Assembly (NCBI GenBank): GCA_950022295.1
Contig: OX465598.1
Coordinates: forward strand, 64,960,001 to 65,024,000
From: Bromus sterilis
Taxonomy: Eukaryota; Streptophyta; Magnoliopsida; Poales; Poaceae
Direction of reading: 5' to 3'
Length of the DNA: 64,000 nt
Below are positions 10,438 through 23,600 of this stretch, piece after piece. Position 1 is the stretch's first letter. Every line of letters begins with the position of its first letter. The position numbers and the translations under genes were made by a program. The notes beneath the pieces were generated by a model. The model worked only from the letters and a program-made list of their open reading frames with translations. It was not told where the DNA came from and did not search any database.

Positions 10438-13400
10438 AAGTCAGCAGACAAGGTACAATATCATTTCGATTTCTTATTATTGCAAATGGGTTGATACAAG
10501 CAAGCACCAGATTGTGAATGAAGCAATATTCGAAGTCAAACACCAAACCATGGGTGAGCTTCATAATGGCATGTCGTGTTTCTGGATAAATATTTGATTC
10601 TTCCGAAGCAGTACTCAACGGGATCAAAGATTTCGACAAGATGTAAAACTAAGTCTTTGAGATGAATTTCAAATACTTTGGGCGAATGTTTTCTGGAATA
10701 TAATCCGCTGTAACTTCAGTATCCAACAAGGTTGCAAATTGTTCTTCAGTCAGATCTGGCTCCAAGTGAATCTTTTAAAGGTCGCCAATATGCCTTGGAA
10801 TATTAACAATTTCCATGAACTCAACCGAGGTCATTCTGAAGATTTCACCCTGAATCATCCATTCGAGAATCCAAGTGCTGGGGTCATTTGCATCACCCGA
10901 AACATATAGAGTTGCATAAAATTGCTTGATGAGTTCAGAGTTGAAGGGAGTGCTCAAAGCAAACAACCGAGTCAAATTCTGGTTCTCAATAGTTTCAGTG
11001 ATGTTCTGGAAGCAGGTAGCAGTTGAAAGACTTTGCATGTCAAGATATCTGTGGCGTAAAAGTACACCTTTCTGGCAATTGACTTTGGTATATAAGATTT
11101 GTTGTTCTGCTGTCCAGAAGTGAAGATCATCTGTTGTCCTGGCTGAAGAATATGGGTTGGCCCCAAAGAAACGGTGGCACTTCTGATGATGTTCAAGATT
11201 GAACTCAGGCCCATGGCGCGAAGAACAACCAGCACCCTTGAAAATGGGGAAAGTTTCACGAGGTTACTTGGAGTCCAACTGAGTGTCTTGGTTGGGACGG
11301 CAGGGAGGCCGAGGCCTTTGCAGGGGAGCAGCTTGTGCAACATTAGAGGGGCCAGCATCCTGAGCAACTATCAAAGCTTGATCTTGTGAAGAATTTAGAA
11401 TCAAAACTTGTTCTTCTTCGTATTCATGAGCTTCAGGCTGGGGCACATTTGCTTACGATTCCTGAGCAGTCCTTGCAGGGGAAAAGTCTCGGGAGCCACG
11501 GGTTCTGGAGTTGGAGGGAGTGGAATCATGGGCTTCCGTATGAGGTGAAGCAGGAGCAGCAGAAGGGGTAGGAGCTTTTTGGGGTGCGGGGGATGGAATG
11601 GGAGATGGTGTGGGAGCAAGCGGTGGAGCTGGTGCAGGCTTTGGAGTTGGGGTTGGGGTTCGCTTGGGAGTTGGAGCTTTGGGAGGTGGAGCGGGTTAGT
11701 GGCGGGTGGAGTTTTTGCGGGAGTGTGCTTGGGGGACGAAGCTTTTGGTGGGGGAGTGGGAGTCTTGGTAGGTGGAGCTGAAGTCTTTGCTTTGGGTTTG
11801 GAGGGCTTTGGCTTGGGAGCAGGTGGAACAACTTTGGTGTTTTCCTTCGGCTGGCGGGGGGGTTCATCACTTGTATCCAGCTCAGCAGCCGAAGCCAGCG
11901 TCATCTTCCGCCTCTTAGAGGTTTTATTCTTGGGTGAGGGTTCGGAAGGTTTTTCTTCAGTAGACTTGGCTGCGGCAGGTTCAGCTTCCAGCGTGGCCTT
12001 GCCCTTCTTGGAATCTCTTTCCATAATCGAAGCATTGTGAGTTTTAACCATCTCATCAACAACAGCTTTTATCTTGCTCTTGTAGAGCTTGATATTGTCC
12101 CTGGTGGTGGTGTTCACATCTGTCACCTTCTGAAGCAGTTTCAAGGCGTGTTGTTTGCAGTCTTCATCGGTCTCGGCTTCAGCACGCTTTTGATAGTTAT
12201 GAATCTTTTCAGTTTCAGCCCTATCTCTGGAATGCAAGTCCTTCAGCTGACTGATCATAGTAGTGATCATAGCTTCGATGGAGCCTGAGATGTAGACTTC
12301 ACCGAGAACAACAGCTTCAGGATCTTCAGCTTCACATTTCTTCCAAACGGCTTCAGTTACGCCCAAATGATCCCATAGTTCTCCTTCACGTGGATCAGGG
12401 AATTGATGTCCACTATGGCGATCTTTCTCAGCATGAGCTTCCGTCATACATATGCCTTTCTGCTTCGGCGGATCTGCTTCAGCAGACGGGGTCATATCCA
12501 CCACAACCTTCTTCTGGGCAGCCCTGGCTGCTTTCTCAGCCTTCTTTATTCTGAGACTATCAAGTGTAGACTTGCGCTTGGCTTCATTTTCTGCTAACTT
12601 TTTACCTTCGGCAGCAGTTTTCTCTTCGTTTTTCTCGGCTTCGGCGAGCTTTCTCTTCATCTCAGCCTTCTTAGCAGCAAATCTGGCAGAGTCTAATTCT
12701 CTTTGCTTCCTAGCAGATTCTTCTGCTTCCTTCTGCTTGATGTCAGAGTCTCTGGCAAGAACGCTGCGATTGAGTGCCTCCTCGAGGTCTTTCTGTTGCA
12801 ATTCTGCTTCAGTGAGTTTTCTCTTCACTGAAGGGTTTGGAGCGGTGGACGGCTTGGGCTTCGATGGGGTAGCAGATTTCTCAGTTTGCTTCTGCTTCGC
12901 TGGGTCGTGCCTCAGCTTCGAGCGCCTCTTGGTGCTAAGTGTCTTAGCCGGTGGCTTGGAGGCCAAGTCATATCAATGGTGGGGCGAGCTGCGGGCTTAT
13001 CAGATGGATCCTGGATCTTTTGCCCTTTTGCAGCAGGCTTCTCTCCAGGCTTCTTCTTCAAAGGAATTCGAAGCTTTTGTATCTTGGGAGGAGCAGGCTC
13101 TGACTCATCATCTACTTTAGTTTGTCATCAGCTTCAGCGTTAGACTCATCATGGATAGAGTCTTCAAGAACTGCTCATTCCAGCATGGCTTGCTCTTCGT
13201 CGTTAGTGGAGGTGTGAGGGGGTGAAACAGATTTCTTCTTCAGTTTGAGCTTCTTTTTCTTCGAAGTCTGGCCCTGTCCAGCAGCTTCAGCAGCGGCTAA
13301 ATTGGTTGCTTTCTTCTCATATTCTCAGCAGCTATTCTCAACCTCTCTTGCTCCTCAGGATAATCATCCGGAGTCTTGAGTGTATTGGGGTGAGGATACT

Positions 13401-13764
13401 TCGGTGGGACTGGGTAGTAGAGATGACGATTTTCTTCGGTATACTTGCCGCACATGTGTGAAGTATACAGGAAGGGTGGATTGAAGGCAAACTGCATTGC
13501 CCATTTCCAGTCAGGGATACTTTTGTATTTGTACCACCTGATGGCCCAGTAGCGCCGAATGCCTTGCAAGCGAATCTTTCGCTGATCTTTTGTTTCTTCA
13601 GTAGGGGTGTCATATCCAAGCTGCGTTCGAATGGATTCGGGAATGCCTCTAGCATTATTCTTTTCCTTCGTTCTGCCTCCTCTTTTCTTAGGAGCACTTT
13701 GTTCCGCTTCGTTGATGTGGTCAAGAACTGGGGACTCATCACCGAATCCCAAATCGTCAGACAT
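10433..13764 (-). pseudogene. Sirevirus envelope-like ORF, frameshifted and truncated
   Basis: The reading starts at ATG 13764-13762 (MSDDLGF...). A first block to 13297 carries an aromatic motif, RRYWAIRWYKYKSIPDWKW. After a frame change it continues from about 12966 to 11401 as a very Lys/Glu/Ala-rich coiled-coil (roughly 12300-12800) and then a Pro/Lys-rich tail. Further shifted blocks lie at 11446-11264, 11367-10972, 11038-10775 and 10639-10433; the last ends at the gypsy junction. Sirevirus 3' ORFs are called envelope-like by position. I see no signal peptide, cleavage site or convincing membrane anchor, so a true envelope function is not supported here. The role is unknown. Confidence 0.7.
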
Positions 13765-13765
13765 C

Positions 13766-14147
13766 CTGTGAAAAAGCATAAGGGGAGCGAGGGAAAAAGA
13801 CAAGTACGGACTGAGCACCAGCAAAAGTTTCGACCAAACAAAAGGATTTTGACAAGAGATTCAGTTGAGCATGGGTGATGATTCCGGCCTGTTCTGAGCT
13901 AGATTTTGCACACAAACTTTCATGTGGAGACTACAAACCCTAGCACAGAACAGATGGTATCGAAACCCTAAGTGCTAACCTGAATTGGAGTGGGGATCTT
14001 TTGCCCTAAACAAGTTTCCCAAAAGATCAATGATCCAACAGATCAAGAAACCCTAGAAAAATCAATCGAAAAACATGCTAAGGAACAAGGATCCAATCTG
14101 GAGGGGAACGAACAGAGAGGAAGATTGGATTGGTGGCATCGACGTAC
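13766..14147 (-). other. Candidate leader intron in front of the envelope-like ORF
   Basis: On the minus strand a donor GTACGT begins at 14147 directly after a GC-rich CT-repeat leader. An acceptor TTTTTCACAG ends at 13766, one base before the ATG at 13764. The 382-bp interval is T-rich, as plant introns are, while the upstream leader is GC-rich. This is inferred from splice-site consensus and composition only; no transcript was seen. Confidence 0.4.
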
Positions 14148-14319
14148 CCTAACTTGGCGACGTCGAGCGGCTACGACGGCGATGAGCGGAGGAAGTGCTC
14201 GTCGTCGGCGTGAAGTCCACGGTAGCGTCCTTCCGGCAGCGAAGCGCCGAAGACGACGATGGAGACGAGGAGCTCGGCGGCGCGCTCGAGAGATTAGGGT
14301 ACCGGGAGAGATAGAAGTG

Positions 14320-14375
14320 AATGGGTGAATCAGTTTCGCTGGGGTGGATGCCTTATATAGGGCTGGGCTGACAAG
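14320..14375 (-). promoter_or_regulatory. Candidate internal promoter for the envelope-like ORF
   Basis: Reading minus strand, a TATA box CTATATAAGG lies at 14360-14351 in the spacer between RNase H and the envelope-like ORF. A pyrimidine-rich GC leader follows about 30 bp downstream and then the candidate intron. This is the layout of an ordinary plant gene promoter inside a retrotransposon. Confidence 0.4.
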
Positions 14376-14820
14376 AGTTGTCAGATCAGATCGAACGGCT
14401 TCCAGCGACCGTCTCTCCGGATTCTACGGCAAGGATTTCGTGGCGTTTCACAAGAAAATCTCAACGACCCGGATTTGATGGGATCTCAATGACCGAAGAA
14501 AAAGTCTTGGTATTGAGTAAAAACTTCGATAAAGTTGGAAGCATATGATTCGCAACTCAATGACGTTCGAAGCATAATACTTTCTGTTTCAAATGTGCTC
14601 AACCATTTTGGACAGATAGAATAAGAGAGAAAAAGAACAGAAGGGGTAGGGTCCGAAACTTATCACCTCAAAGAAAAACCCACAACGAAGCTAAAGGTGA
14701 TAAGCATAGATGACTAAATCCAATCAAAATAAAAGATAGAAATCGAAGCAAAAAATAATATCGAAACCAAAATCAAACAACGAAGTAAATGAAAATATAC
14801 ATGGAGGTAAAGGGTCGATC
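14376..14820 (-). other. Spacer between Copia RNase H and the envelope-like module
   Basis: This is non-coding sequence after the pol stop. A purine-rich run near 14800-14815 on the plus strand and A/T-rich DNA lie here. No ORF or RNA is recognised. It is part of the element's extended 3' region rather than LTR, because nothing in it matches the 5' LTR at 24091-25369. Confidence 0.5.
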
Positions 14821-17800
14821 TTACAGTACATTTCGTGAGTCCAAAATATTGATCTCACACCTTAACGCACAAAACCTTTTCTCATCCAATGGTTTCATGA
14901 AAATATCAGCCAGTTGATCTTCAGTTCTGACATGACTAATTACAATATCTTCACGCTGAACATGATCACGAAGAAAATGATGGCGAATATCAATATGCTT
15001 TGTGCGAGAGTGCTGCATAGGATTGTGAGCAATTTTGATTGCACTCTCATTATCACATAGAAGAGGAATTTTCTTCACATGAATACCATAGACCTTCAGC
15101 GTATGCTTCAGCCATAGGATCTGAGTACAACATGACCCAGCAACAATGTATTCGGCTTCAGCAGTAGATATTGATACACAGTTTTGTTTCTTGGAAGCCC
15201 AACACACAAGTGATCTTCCAAGGAAATGACAAGTGCCTGAAGTAGATTTCCTATCAACACGATCACCAGCCCAGTCCGAATCAGAATATCCAATAAGATC
15301 AAACTGAGCTCCCTTGGGATACCACAAACCCAAGGTTGGTGTGTGAGCAAGATATCGAAGAATTCACTTTACTGCAGTATGATGTGATTCTTTTGGATTT
15401 GCCTGAAAGCGAGCACAAATACATACTGAAAGCATAATGTTAGGTCTAGATACACATAAATACAAGAGAGAGTCAACCATAGACCGATATTTCTTTTGAT
15501 CGAAGGCTTTGCCCTTTTCATCTGCATCTAGGAAGCCATTGGTAGGCATTGGAGTCTTAATTGTTTTGCAATCAGTGAGACCAAACTTCTTCAGGCAATC
15601 CTTGAGATATTTTTTCTTGAGAAATAAAGGTGCCATTCTTCTGTTGACGGATTTGAAGTCCAAGGAAGAACTTCAATTCACCCATCATAGACATCTCATA
15701 TTTCTTCGACATCATTTTGGAAAATTCTTCGCTGATTTCAGTGTTAGTGCAGCCAAAAATAATATCATCTACATATATTTGACATACAAAAAAATCACCA
15801 TTATAAGATCGAGTGAAAAGAGTTGGGTCAGTTTTTCCTGGTTTGAAGCCTTTCTTCAGAAGGAAATCCTTCAAGGTGGCATACCAAGCACGAGGTGCTA
15901 GCTTCAACCCATAAAGATCTTTGTGCAACCTGTACACCATGTCAGGATTCTTCGATTCTTCAAAACCTGGAGGCTGCATAACATACACTTCTTCTTCGAT
16001 TTCTCCGTTAAGAAAATCAATTTTCACATCCATTTGATAACGGAGGATACCATTGAAATTTGCAAAAGCAAGCATAACACGAATGGATTCGAGACGAGCA
16101 ACTGGAGCATAAGTTTCACCGAAATCGATACCTTTGATTTGGGTGTACCCTTCTGCTGCCAGTCGTGCTTTGTTTCTTACCACAATACCATCTTCATCTT
16201 GCTTGTTGCGAAAAATCCACTTTGTACCAATGATGTTGTGCTTCGTGGGATCAGGCCTTTCCAATAAGGACCAGACTTTGTTTCGCTCGAACTGGTTAAG
16301 TTCTTTGATCATGGTAGTTAACCAATATGTGTCCTTCATGGCTTCATCAAACTTTGAAGGTTCTAGCATGGAGACAAATGAAAAGTTTCCATAGAAGTTA
16401 GCCAAACGAGTACGAGAGCGAGTTGTGGGACGACCTGGTTGTTTAATTTCTTCAAGGATCGAATCAACATCAACTCTTCTTCGCACTCGAGTCACTGCAT
16501 TTTTCAATGGCTTGTGGCTCAGGTTCTTCATCTGGATCAGCATTTCCTTCGGGATCAGCATTTCCTTCAGGATCTGCATTTCCTTCGTTCACAAGTTCTT
16601 CTTCATCCTGTACATCATTAGCTTCAGGATGTTGATCTCCAGCGCCCCGGGCTATGTGTGGGAACATTGGATCATCATCATCTTGATTTGCTTGATGTGA
16701 ATTTGCTTCGACATGACGAATCTCTCCAATCGCCATAGACCTGATCACTTCATCAAGAGGAGGTTCATCTAGATCATGAGGCAAATGCTCTTTTTGAGAG
16801 CCATTAGTTTCATCAAACCTCACATTTACAGTCTCCATAACCTTCCCAAAGTGGGAGTTATACACTCTGTAAGTGTGAGAGTTTGAGCCATAACCTAGTA
16901 GAAAACCTTCATGTGCCTTAGGGACAAATTTGGAGCTATGATTCATGTCTCTAATGAAGCAAGGAGCACCAAATACCCTAAGATATGAAACATTGGGCTT
17001 GTTACCAATGATAAGATCATGTGAAGTCTTCTTCAGAAATTTGTGAAGGTAAACCTTGTTGATGATATGACATGCAGTGTTAATTGCTTCGGCCCAGAAC
17101 CTGATAGGAGTCTTGTATTCAGCAAGCATAGTTCTGGCCATTTCAATAAGAGTTCTATTCTTCCTTTCAACTACACCATTATGTTGAGGTGTATAAGCAG
17201 CAGAGAATTCATGAGTAAAGCCATGATCATCAAGAAATTCTTCAATATGAGTATTTTTTGAATTCAGTTCCATTATCACTTCGGATATGCTTCAGAGATA
17301 ATTCATATTCAATTTGAGCTCTCTTAGCGAATGACTTGAAAATTTCAACAACTTTGCTCTTGTCATCCAGAAAGAAAACCAAAGTATAATGAGAAAAATC
17401 ATCAACAATGACGAGACCATATTTGTTTCCTCCCAGACTTGCATAATTTTGAGGACCGAAAAGATCCATGTGAAGCAATTCAAGGGGACGAGTAGTGGTC
17501 ATGATAGTCTTCGCTGAATGATCTTTCTTCGTAATTTTTCCAGCTTCACAAGCACTGCAGAGACGATCCTTATCGAATTTTACTTTGTTAAGGCCAATGA
17601 CATGCTTCTTCTTCATTAGAGTTTGAAGATTTCTCATCCCTGCATGACCAAGTCTTCGATGCCATAACCAACCAGATGAAGCTTTTGCCATTAAGCATGT
17701 GGATACAGCAGGGCCCGAAGAAAAATCAACAATATATAAATCTCCTTTTTGGTAACCCTCGAAGACAAATGTATAGTCATCTTGTGAAAAGACAACACAA

Positions 17801-18100
17801 CGTGAAGCAGAAAATAGAACAAGCATACCCATATCGCATAACTTAGAAATAGACATGAGATTATAACCAAGAGATTGAAGTAGCATAACCTTGTCAATAT
17901 GCTTATCTTTCGATATGGCAACCTTACCCAAACCTAAAACTTTACCCTTGTTGTTATCACCGAAGGTAATGTACTTCTAAGAAGATTGAGATAGTTTTTC
18001 TTTGGTGAATAACTCCTTGTCTCCGGTCATATGATTTGTGCAACCACTATCCATGACCCATTCGGATCCACCGGAGACATAGCCCTGCAGAAGACTTAGT
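14821..18100 (-). pseudogene. Copia pol: protease, integrase, RT, RNase H (several frameshifts)
   Basis: The protease motif DSG lies near 18051-18043. The integrase has the HHCC pre-domain (WHRRLGHAG, then CSACEAGK) and catalytic-core motifs LLHMDLFGP, IRSDNGTEF and the Glu of NGVVERKNR, in ORFs 17931-17242 and 17279-16470. Reverse transcriptase (16579-15572) has KARLAAEGYTQ, an intact YVDDI catalytic box near 15777-15763, and GELKFFLGLQI. RNase H (15333-14821) has SDSDWAGD, STAEAEY and RTKHIDIRHHFLRD. Single-base frame changes occur near 17260, 16500 and 15610, and a stop at 15364 separates RT from RNase H. The visible catalytic residues are kept, so inactivation is recent relative to the divergence of the family. 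Confidence 0.88.
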
Positions 18101-20651
18101 TCTTCTTAACCACCCACAAACGAGCAGGTGACTGAGAAGAGGTGGAAGCACTTGTTGAAGCAATATCAAATCGAACAGGGTTATATTCCCTAGGGGGACC
18201 ATCAAGTACACCATAAATGTAATTCCTCTGTGAAGGGTTAGGATATGAATGAGCATATGCAATCTTATCATTATTATCACGGTGACGGTAAGTATAGCGA
18301 CCAGTGCGATAGTGTTCCTTTTGAGGAACATTTGATCCGGGCACCAGTGAATCATTTCTCTCTTCTAGAGATAGAAGTGTTTCGGTGGTACCGAAGACTT
18401 TCCCTGCATAGAATGGTTAGCAGGCAATTTCTCAACGAGTGACTTGCGTACCCAGATTTATCTCTTATAGAAACCATTCTTTGGAGGGGCACCAATGTAT
18501 TCGGCTGAAACCTTTCCTTCCTGGTTCTTGACAAGCTTGTAGTCAGAATCAAGTGATTCATCAACAATAGCCTTATCAATTTTGCAGTTATAACCTGAAA
18601 GATTAGCAATACCTATAGGCTTATCCTTCGCTAGAACACATACATTTTTTGGGTACTGCTCAGGTTCCCAGTAAGTGCCATCAGGGTTTAGCTTCCTTTC
18701 AAAGCCAACACCTTCATTCCTAGGATTCCTGTGAAGGAGTGCCTTCTTCAGGATATCACAAAGATGCTGGTGTCCCTGGATACTTTTGAACAAACCCGTT
18801 TCAAACAAATCTTTCAACCTGAGGAGTTCCTCGGTAACAGCAGAGTTTTCCTCATCTGAGGCATTAGTATCATCAATAATAATAATAGCAGCTTTGCCTT
18901 TGGAATCAGTTTTGCTTCGCTCCAAGCAAGTTAAGCAAGGTGAATCAAATTTATGATTTTCTTCAGAACCTTGTTGAGCCATGAGAGAAAGATTGATGTT
19001 TTCCAACTCTTCATGAGCCTCTTTCAGTTTTTCGAGAGCCATTTTCCTCTGAAGAAATTCATAGGTAAGCTTCTCATAATCAACTGAAAGAAGATCATGC
19101 AGAGAGGATAATTCTTCAAACTTATCCTTCAGAGCAGCATGCTCATTAGTTAAATTTTGACCTTTCTCTATCTCATCGATCAACAGGGTCTCTGATTTCT
19201 TAATGGTTTTGCTTAGCGAATCAAGTTCATCTTGTTGGATTGGAGTAATTTTAGCCAGTTTAGCGTAGCTTATCTTAGAGTCACTGTCATATGAAGAACA
19301 ATCAGAAGTATCATAGGTAGCTTTGGATGAAGATACCTTTGCTTTGGCCATGAAGCAGTACGCAGGAGTTTCATCTTCACTGCTGTGGCTGGTGAAAAAT
19401 GAGCTCGAAGCACCAGCCGAAGCAAATGCCAATCCAGCAACACCATCAGACTCGGATCCAAATAGAGATCTTGAGCCTGATTCAACTTCGGATTCAGAGG
19501 CTTCTTCTTCAGAGTTCATCTCCTTTCCCAGATAGGCCTTGGCACGATGAGAATTGCTTCGACGAGAAGAGTGTGTCTTCGAAGAAGAACTCTCACGCTT
19601 CTTGTGATACTTCTTTCTTTTGTCATCATCAGAATATTTCTTATTTTCTCTTCTTGAACTGGAATCATGTCTCTTGGACTCATAGCTTAGGATCTGTGGG
19701 ACTTGTTTGAGGAATCTCTGAGTGAGTGCTTTGATTTGTTTCTAGTTTCCCACAATGGGCAGTCAACAATGTAGTGGCCAGGTTTCTTGCACTTGTAGCA
19801 GCAGTTGTCTTTAGATGGAGAGCTTCTTGAGGATGAACGGTGAGATGAGTAACTTGAGTTCCTTGACGAGTAATTCTTCTTTGGTGAAGAAAAAGCTTTT
19901 CTTTGGAAGCGGTTGAAGCGTCTCATGATCAGTGCCAAATCCTTCCCAATGCTTGCAGGATCATCAGATTCAACACCGGAAGCAGAACTAACTTCAGGTG
20001 AAGAGTGATGCGAACCTTTTGCTTTTAGAGCATGTGATCTTCTTCGAGAGCCATTTATATCACGTTTCTCATCTTCTTCCATTTCAAAAGTAGTGAGTCT
20101 CTCAAGGATATCAGCAACAACAAGATTTCTGAAATCAGTCCTTTCCTTGATCATCAGCACAATGTGATCAAAAGAATCATCCAACGAGCGAAGCAAAGTT
20201 CTCACTACCGAGTGACGAGTTATGTCATCAGCACCAAGGGAAATCAGCTCATTTGAGAGAGCAGTGAGTCTGCTGTAAATGGAGTTGACTTTCTCTCCCT
20301 CGTTTCTCTTGAATCGATAGAATTTTCTTCGGAGAGTGTCAATTCTGGCATCTTTCTGAGTGGAAACTCCTTCTCCAATCTTTTCCAGATAGTCCCATAC
20401 ACCTTTTGCAGATGGGATATTCTTCACTTCATGATACTTCTCTGGAGTCAAATGGTTGGTGATGAATACCCAGACTTCAGAATCAAAGGTCCATCAGTTT
20501 TGCTTCAGCAGGAGTGATGGCCTTCTCATCCTTGATAGTGACTCCTTTCAGGACAACTTGCAAGGCAGCTGAATTGATAGCCATGATATTTCTCTTCATT
20601 TTGTCCTTACAGTAAGGATAGTCCTTCCCATTGAAAACATGAATAGGTTCG

Positions 20652-23600
20652 TGATACGTCCCAAACGTATCTATAATTTCTGCTTGCTCCAGGCATGTTT
20701 TGTGTGACTTTGCCATGTTTTGCTTGAACTTTCATACACTTTTGAGCATATTTGGACTAACCTATTAACTCAGTGCACCCAGTTGTCAGTTCTTGTTTTC
20801 TGCTGTTTTTGTATTTCAGGTTTTCCGGTCATTAAAAGTGCCAAATAAATCCCGGAAAAAGTATATAAAAAATCAGCGACCCGGAAGCTTCCCGAAGAAC
20901 CAAAGTGGGAAGGAGGTAGACCCACCAGGGCCCCAGGAGGGTCCCTGGCGTGACCCCACCCTAGGCCATGCCAGGAGGCCTCCTGGATGCCCTGTGGCCC
21001 CTCTCGGTTCCCCCTTTGGCCTATATTTAGCCCCCATGACGGAAACCCCTAATATCGATCTACCATTCCCGTTCTCCTCTCTGTACCGCCGCAGCCGCCG
21101 TTTCAAGATCGGGGCTGCCAGGAGAAGCTGCCCCGGCACCCTGCCGGAAGGAGGAACCCCCTTTGGGAGACCATCCATCGCCATGGACGCCTCCCGGATG
21201 TACCGTGAGTAGTCCCCCTTGGACCATGGGTCTGTGACCAGTAGCTATGTGATGTACTCCTCCCCTCTTTGTGCTTTCACTTTCGAGACCTCGTGAGCTG
21301 CCTCACATGATCGAGACACTTTTGTAATTTTCTGTGTTGCCATGCTGAGTTTGCTAGGATCTGATGGATTATGAGATTATGTTCAGATTGTGATGAGTAA
21401 TATATTTGGTTCTCTTTTATATTTGGGTTCTTTAGTAAACTCTTGCATGTTCTCCGTTGCCGTATTTTACTTTGGCCAAGTGATTTGTTGCAACTCCAAG
21501 ACGTAGCGTTATGCTTGATTGTGGGTTCATCCCCTTGATGTCTAGCTTGAGTGACAGAAACATGAGACTAGGGGATGTGTTGTTTCCACCAGGGATAAAA
21601 CAACGGTGCTTGTACCTGCGGGTGCAAGGATTGTTTACTTTACGCAAAGTTCTTTTAATGCAGTTGTCTGTTGCTTTGAGTTTACACTTTGGGTGGGATT
21701 CACAACTTAATACCAGCGAGATGTTCTGGATAGATATCTCAAGGTGGATGATTCGTAGTAGATGCAGATGGATTTCGGTCTACTTACCTTGGCGTACTGC
21801 TCATTGCTTTTGAGCCTCTTCCTTTCTTTTGTAGCATAGTTAGCATTGCGGTGCGTTTATAATCCTGTCAATTGCCTAGCTGTGATTTTTTTTACCTCGC
21901 TAGCACTTTTATCGTCTTTTGGGAGAGAGACATCACTAGTGAACATTGATACACGAGATAACTTCTCACCCCCATTGGTTACCCCAAGTGGAAGGTGAGA
22001 TGTAGATAGCGGCAAATTTCCCTTAGAAAAAATGCTAAGGTTGAGTATCGTCCAGGAGTACTCCAACAGATACAAGTAGGTGGTGAAGTGAACAATGGCT
22101 TCATTCACAACTCAAGGTTGCTTACTTCACCTGGACCTGCACACACAACAGATAGCTTTGCTTCCCAACGAGTACAGAGGAGTTGTCAATTCCTCCGGCC
22201 TTATTGTTTACAAAGGATAAAACGCACGGGATAATAATGATAGTGATAGCTACGGAAAAGTAAATACTAAAAGTAAATTGATAGTGTAAACAGTGGTGGA
22301 AATATGGACCGGGGTCCCATGATGTTCACTAGTGATGTCTCTCTCCCAAAAGACGATAAAATAGCCATGCGAGGTAAACAAATTACAGCTGGGCAATTGA
22401 CAGGATTATGTGCGCAAACCAATGCTAATTATGCAAAACAGAAAGGAAGAGGCTCAAAAGCACGGGCAGTGCGCCAAGACAAGTAGACCGAAATCCATCT
22501 GCATCTACCCACTAATCATCCACCTTGATATATCTATCCAGAACATCTCGCTGGTATTAAGTTGTGAATCCCACCCAAAGTGTAATCTCAAAGCAACGGA
22601 CAACTGCATTAAAGAACTTTGCGTAAAGTAAACAATCCTTGCACCCTCAAGTACAAGCACCGTTGTTTTCCCCCTTGTGGCAACAACACATCCCCTAGAC
22701 TCCTGTTTCTGTCACTCAAGCTAGTCATCGGGGGGCATGAACCCACAATCATGCATAACGCTCCCTCTTGGAGTCACTACCTACTACTTGGCCAAAGCAA
22801 TAAACAACAACGGAGAACATGCAAAAGTTACTCAAGAACATAAATATAAAAGAAGAGAATCAAATATATAACTCAATCACAATCTGAACATAATCTCATA
22901 ATCCATCGGATCCCAACAAACTCAGCATAGCAACAGCAGAAAAATTACATATGTGCCTCGATCATGTAGGGTAGCTCACGAGGTCTAATCCATGAAGAAC
23001 AAAGAGGGGAGGAGAACATCACATAGCTACTGATCATGGACCCATGGTCCAAGGTGGACTACTCACGGTTCATCCGGGAAGCATCCATGGTGGTGGAGAA
23101 GCTCCCGGAGGTGATTCCTCCCTCCGGCAGGGTGCCGGGAAGAGGTCTTCTGGTGCTCCCGATCTTGGAAGCGCGGCGGCGGAGAAACAGAGGAGAGATT
23201 GCGAAAAAGGGTTCCGTCCCCGAGGGTTTCTTGTCACGGGGAATAAATAGGTGAAAGGGGGCAGCCAGAGGTGGGCCAGGGGCTCCAGGCGCCCCCCTGG
23301 CGCGACCAGGGGTGGGGCCGCGCCCTTTGGCCGCCTGGGGGGCCCCTGAATCCCCTCTGGCCCCTCTCGGGCTCTTCGCGAAGCTTCTGGTACGCTGATT
23401 TTTCCTATATTTTTCACGGAATTTTTTTGGTACTTTTAATAAGGGGGAAACCTGAAATAGAAACACAGCAGAAAACAGGAACTGGCACTGGGGTGCACTG
23501 AGTTAATAGGTTAGTCCAAATATGATCAAAAGTGTATGGAAGTTCATCAATATCATACAATATCACACAAAAGAGGCATGGAGCAAGCAGAAATTATAGA

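Noticed and set aside
10433..13764. A genuine retroviral envelope protein
   Set aside because: No signal peptide, cleavage site or convincing transmembrane anchor is visible; 'envelope-like' is positional only.
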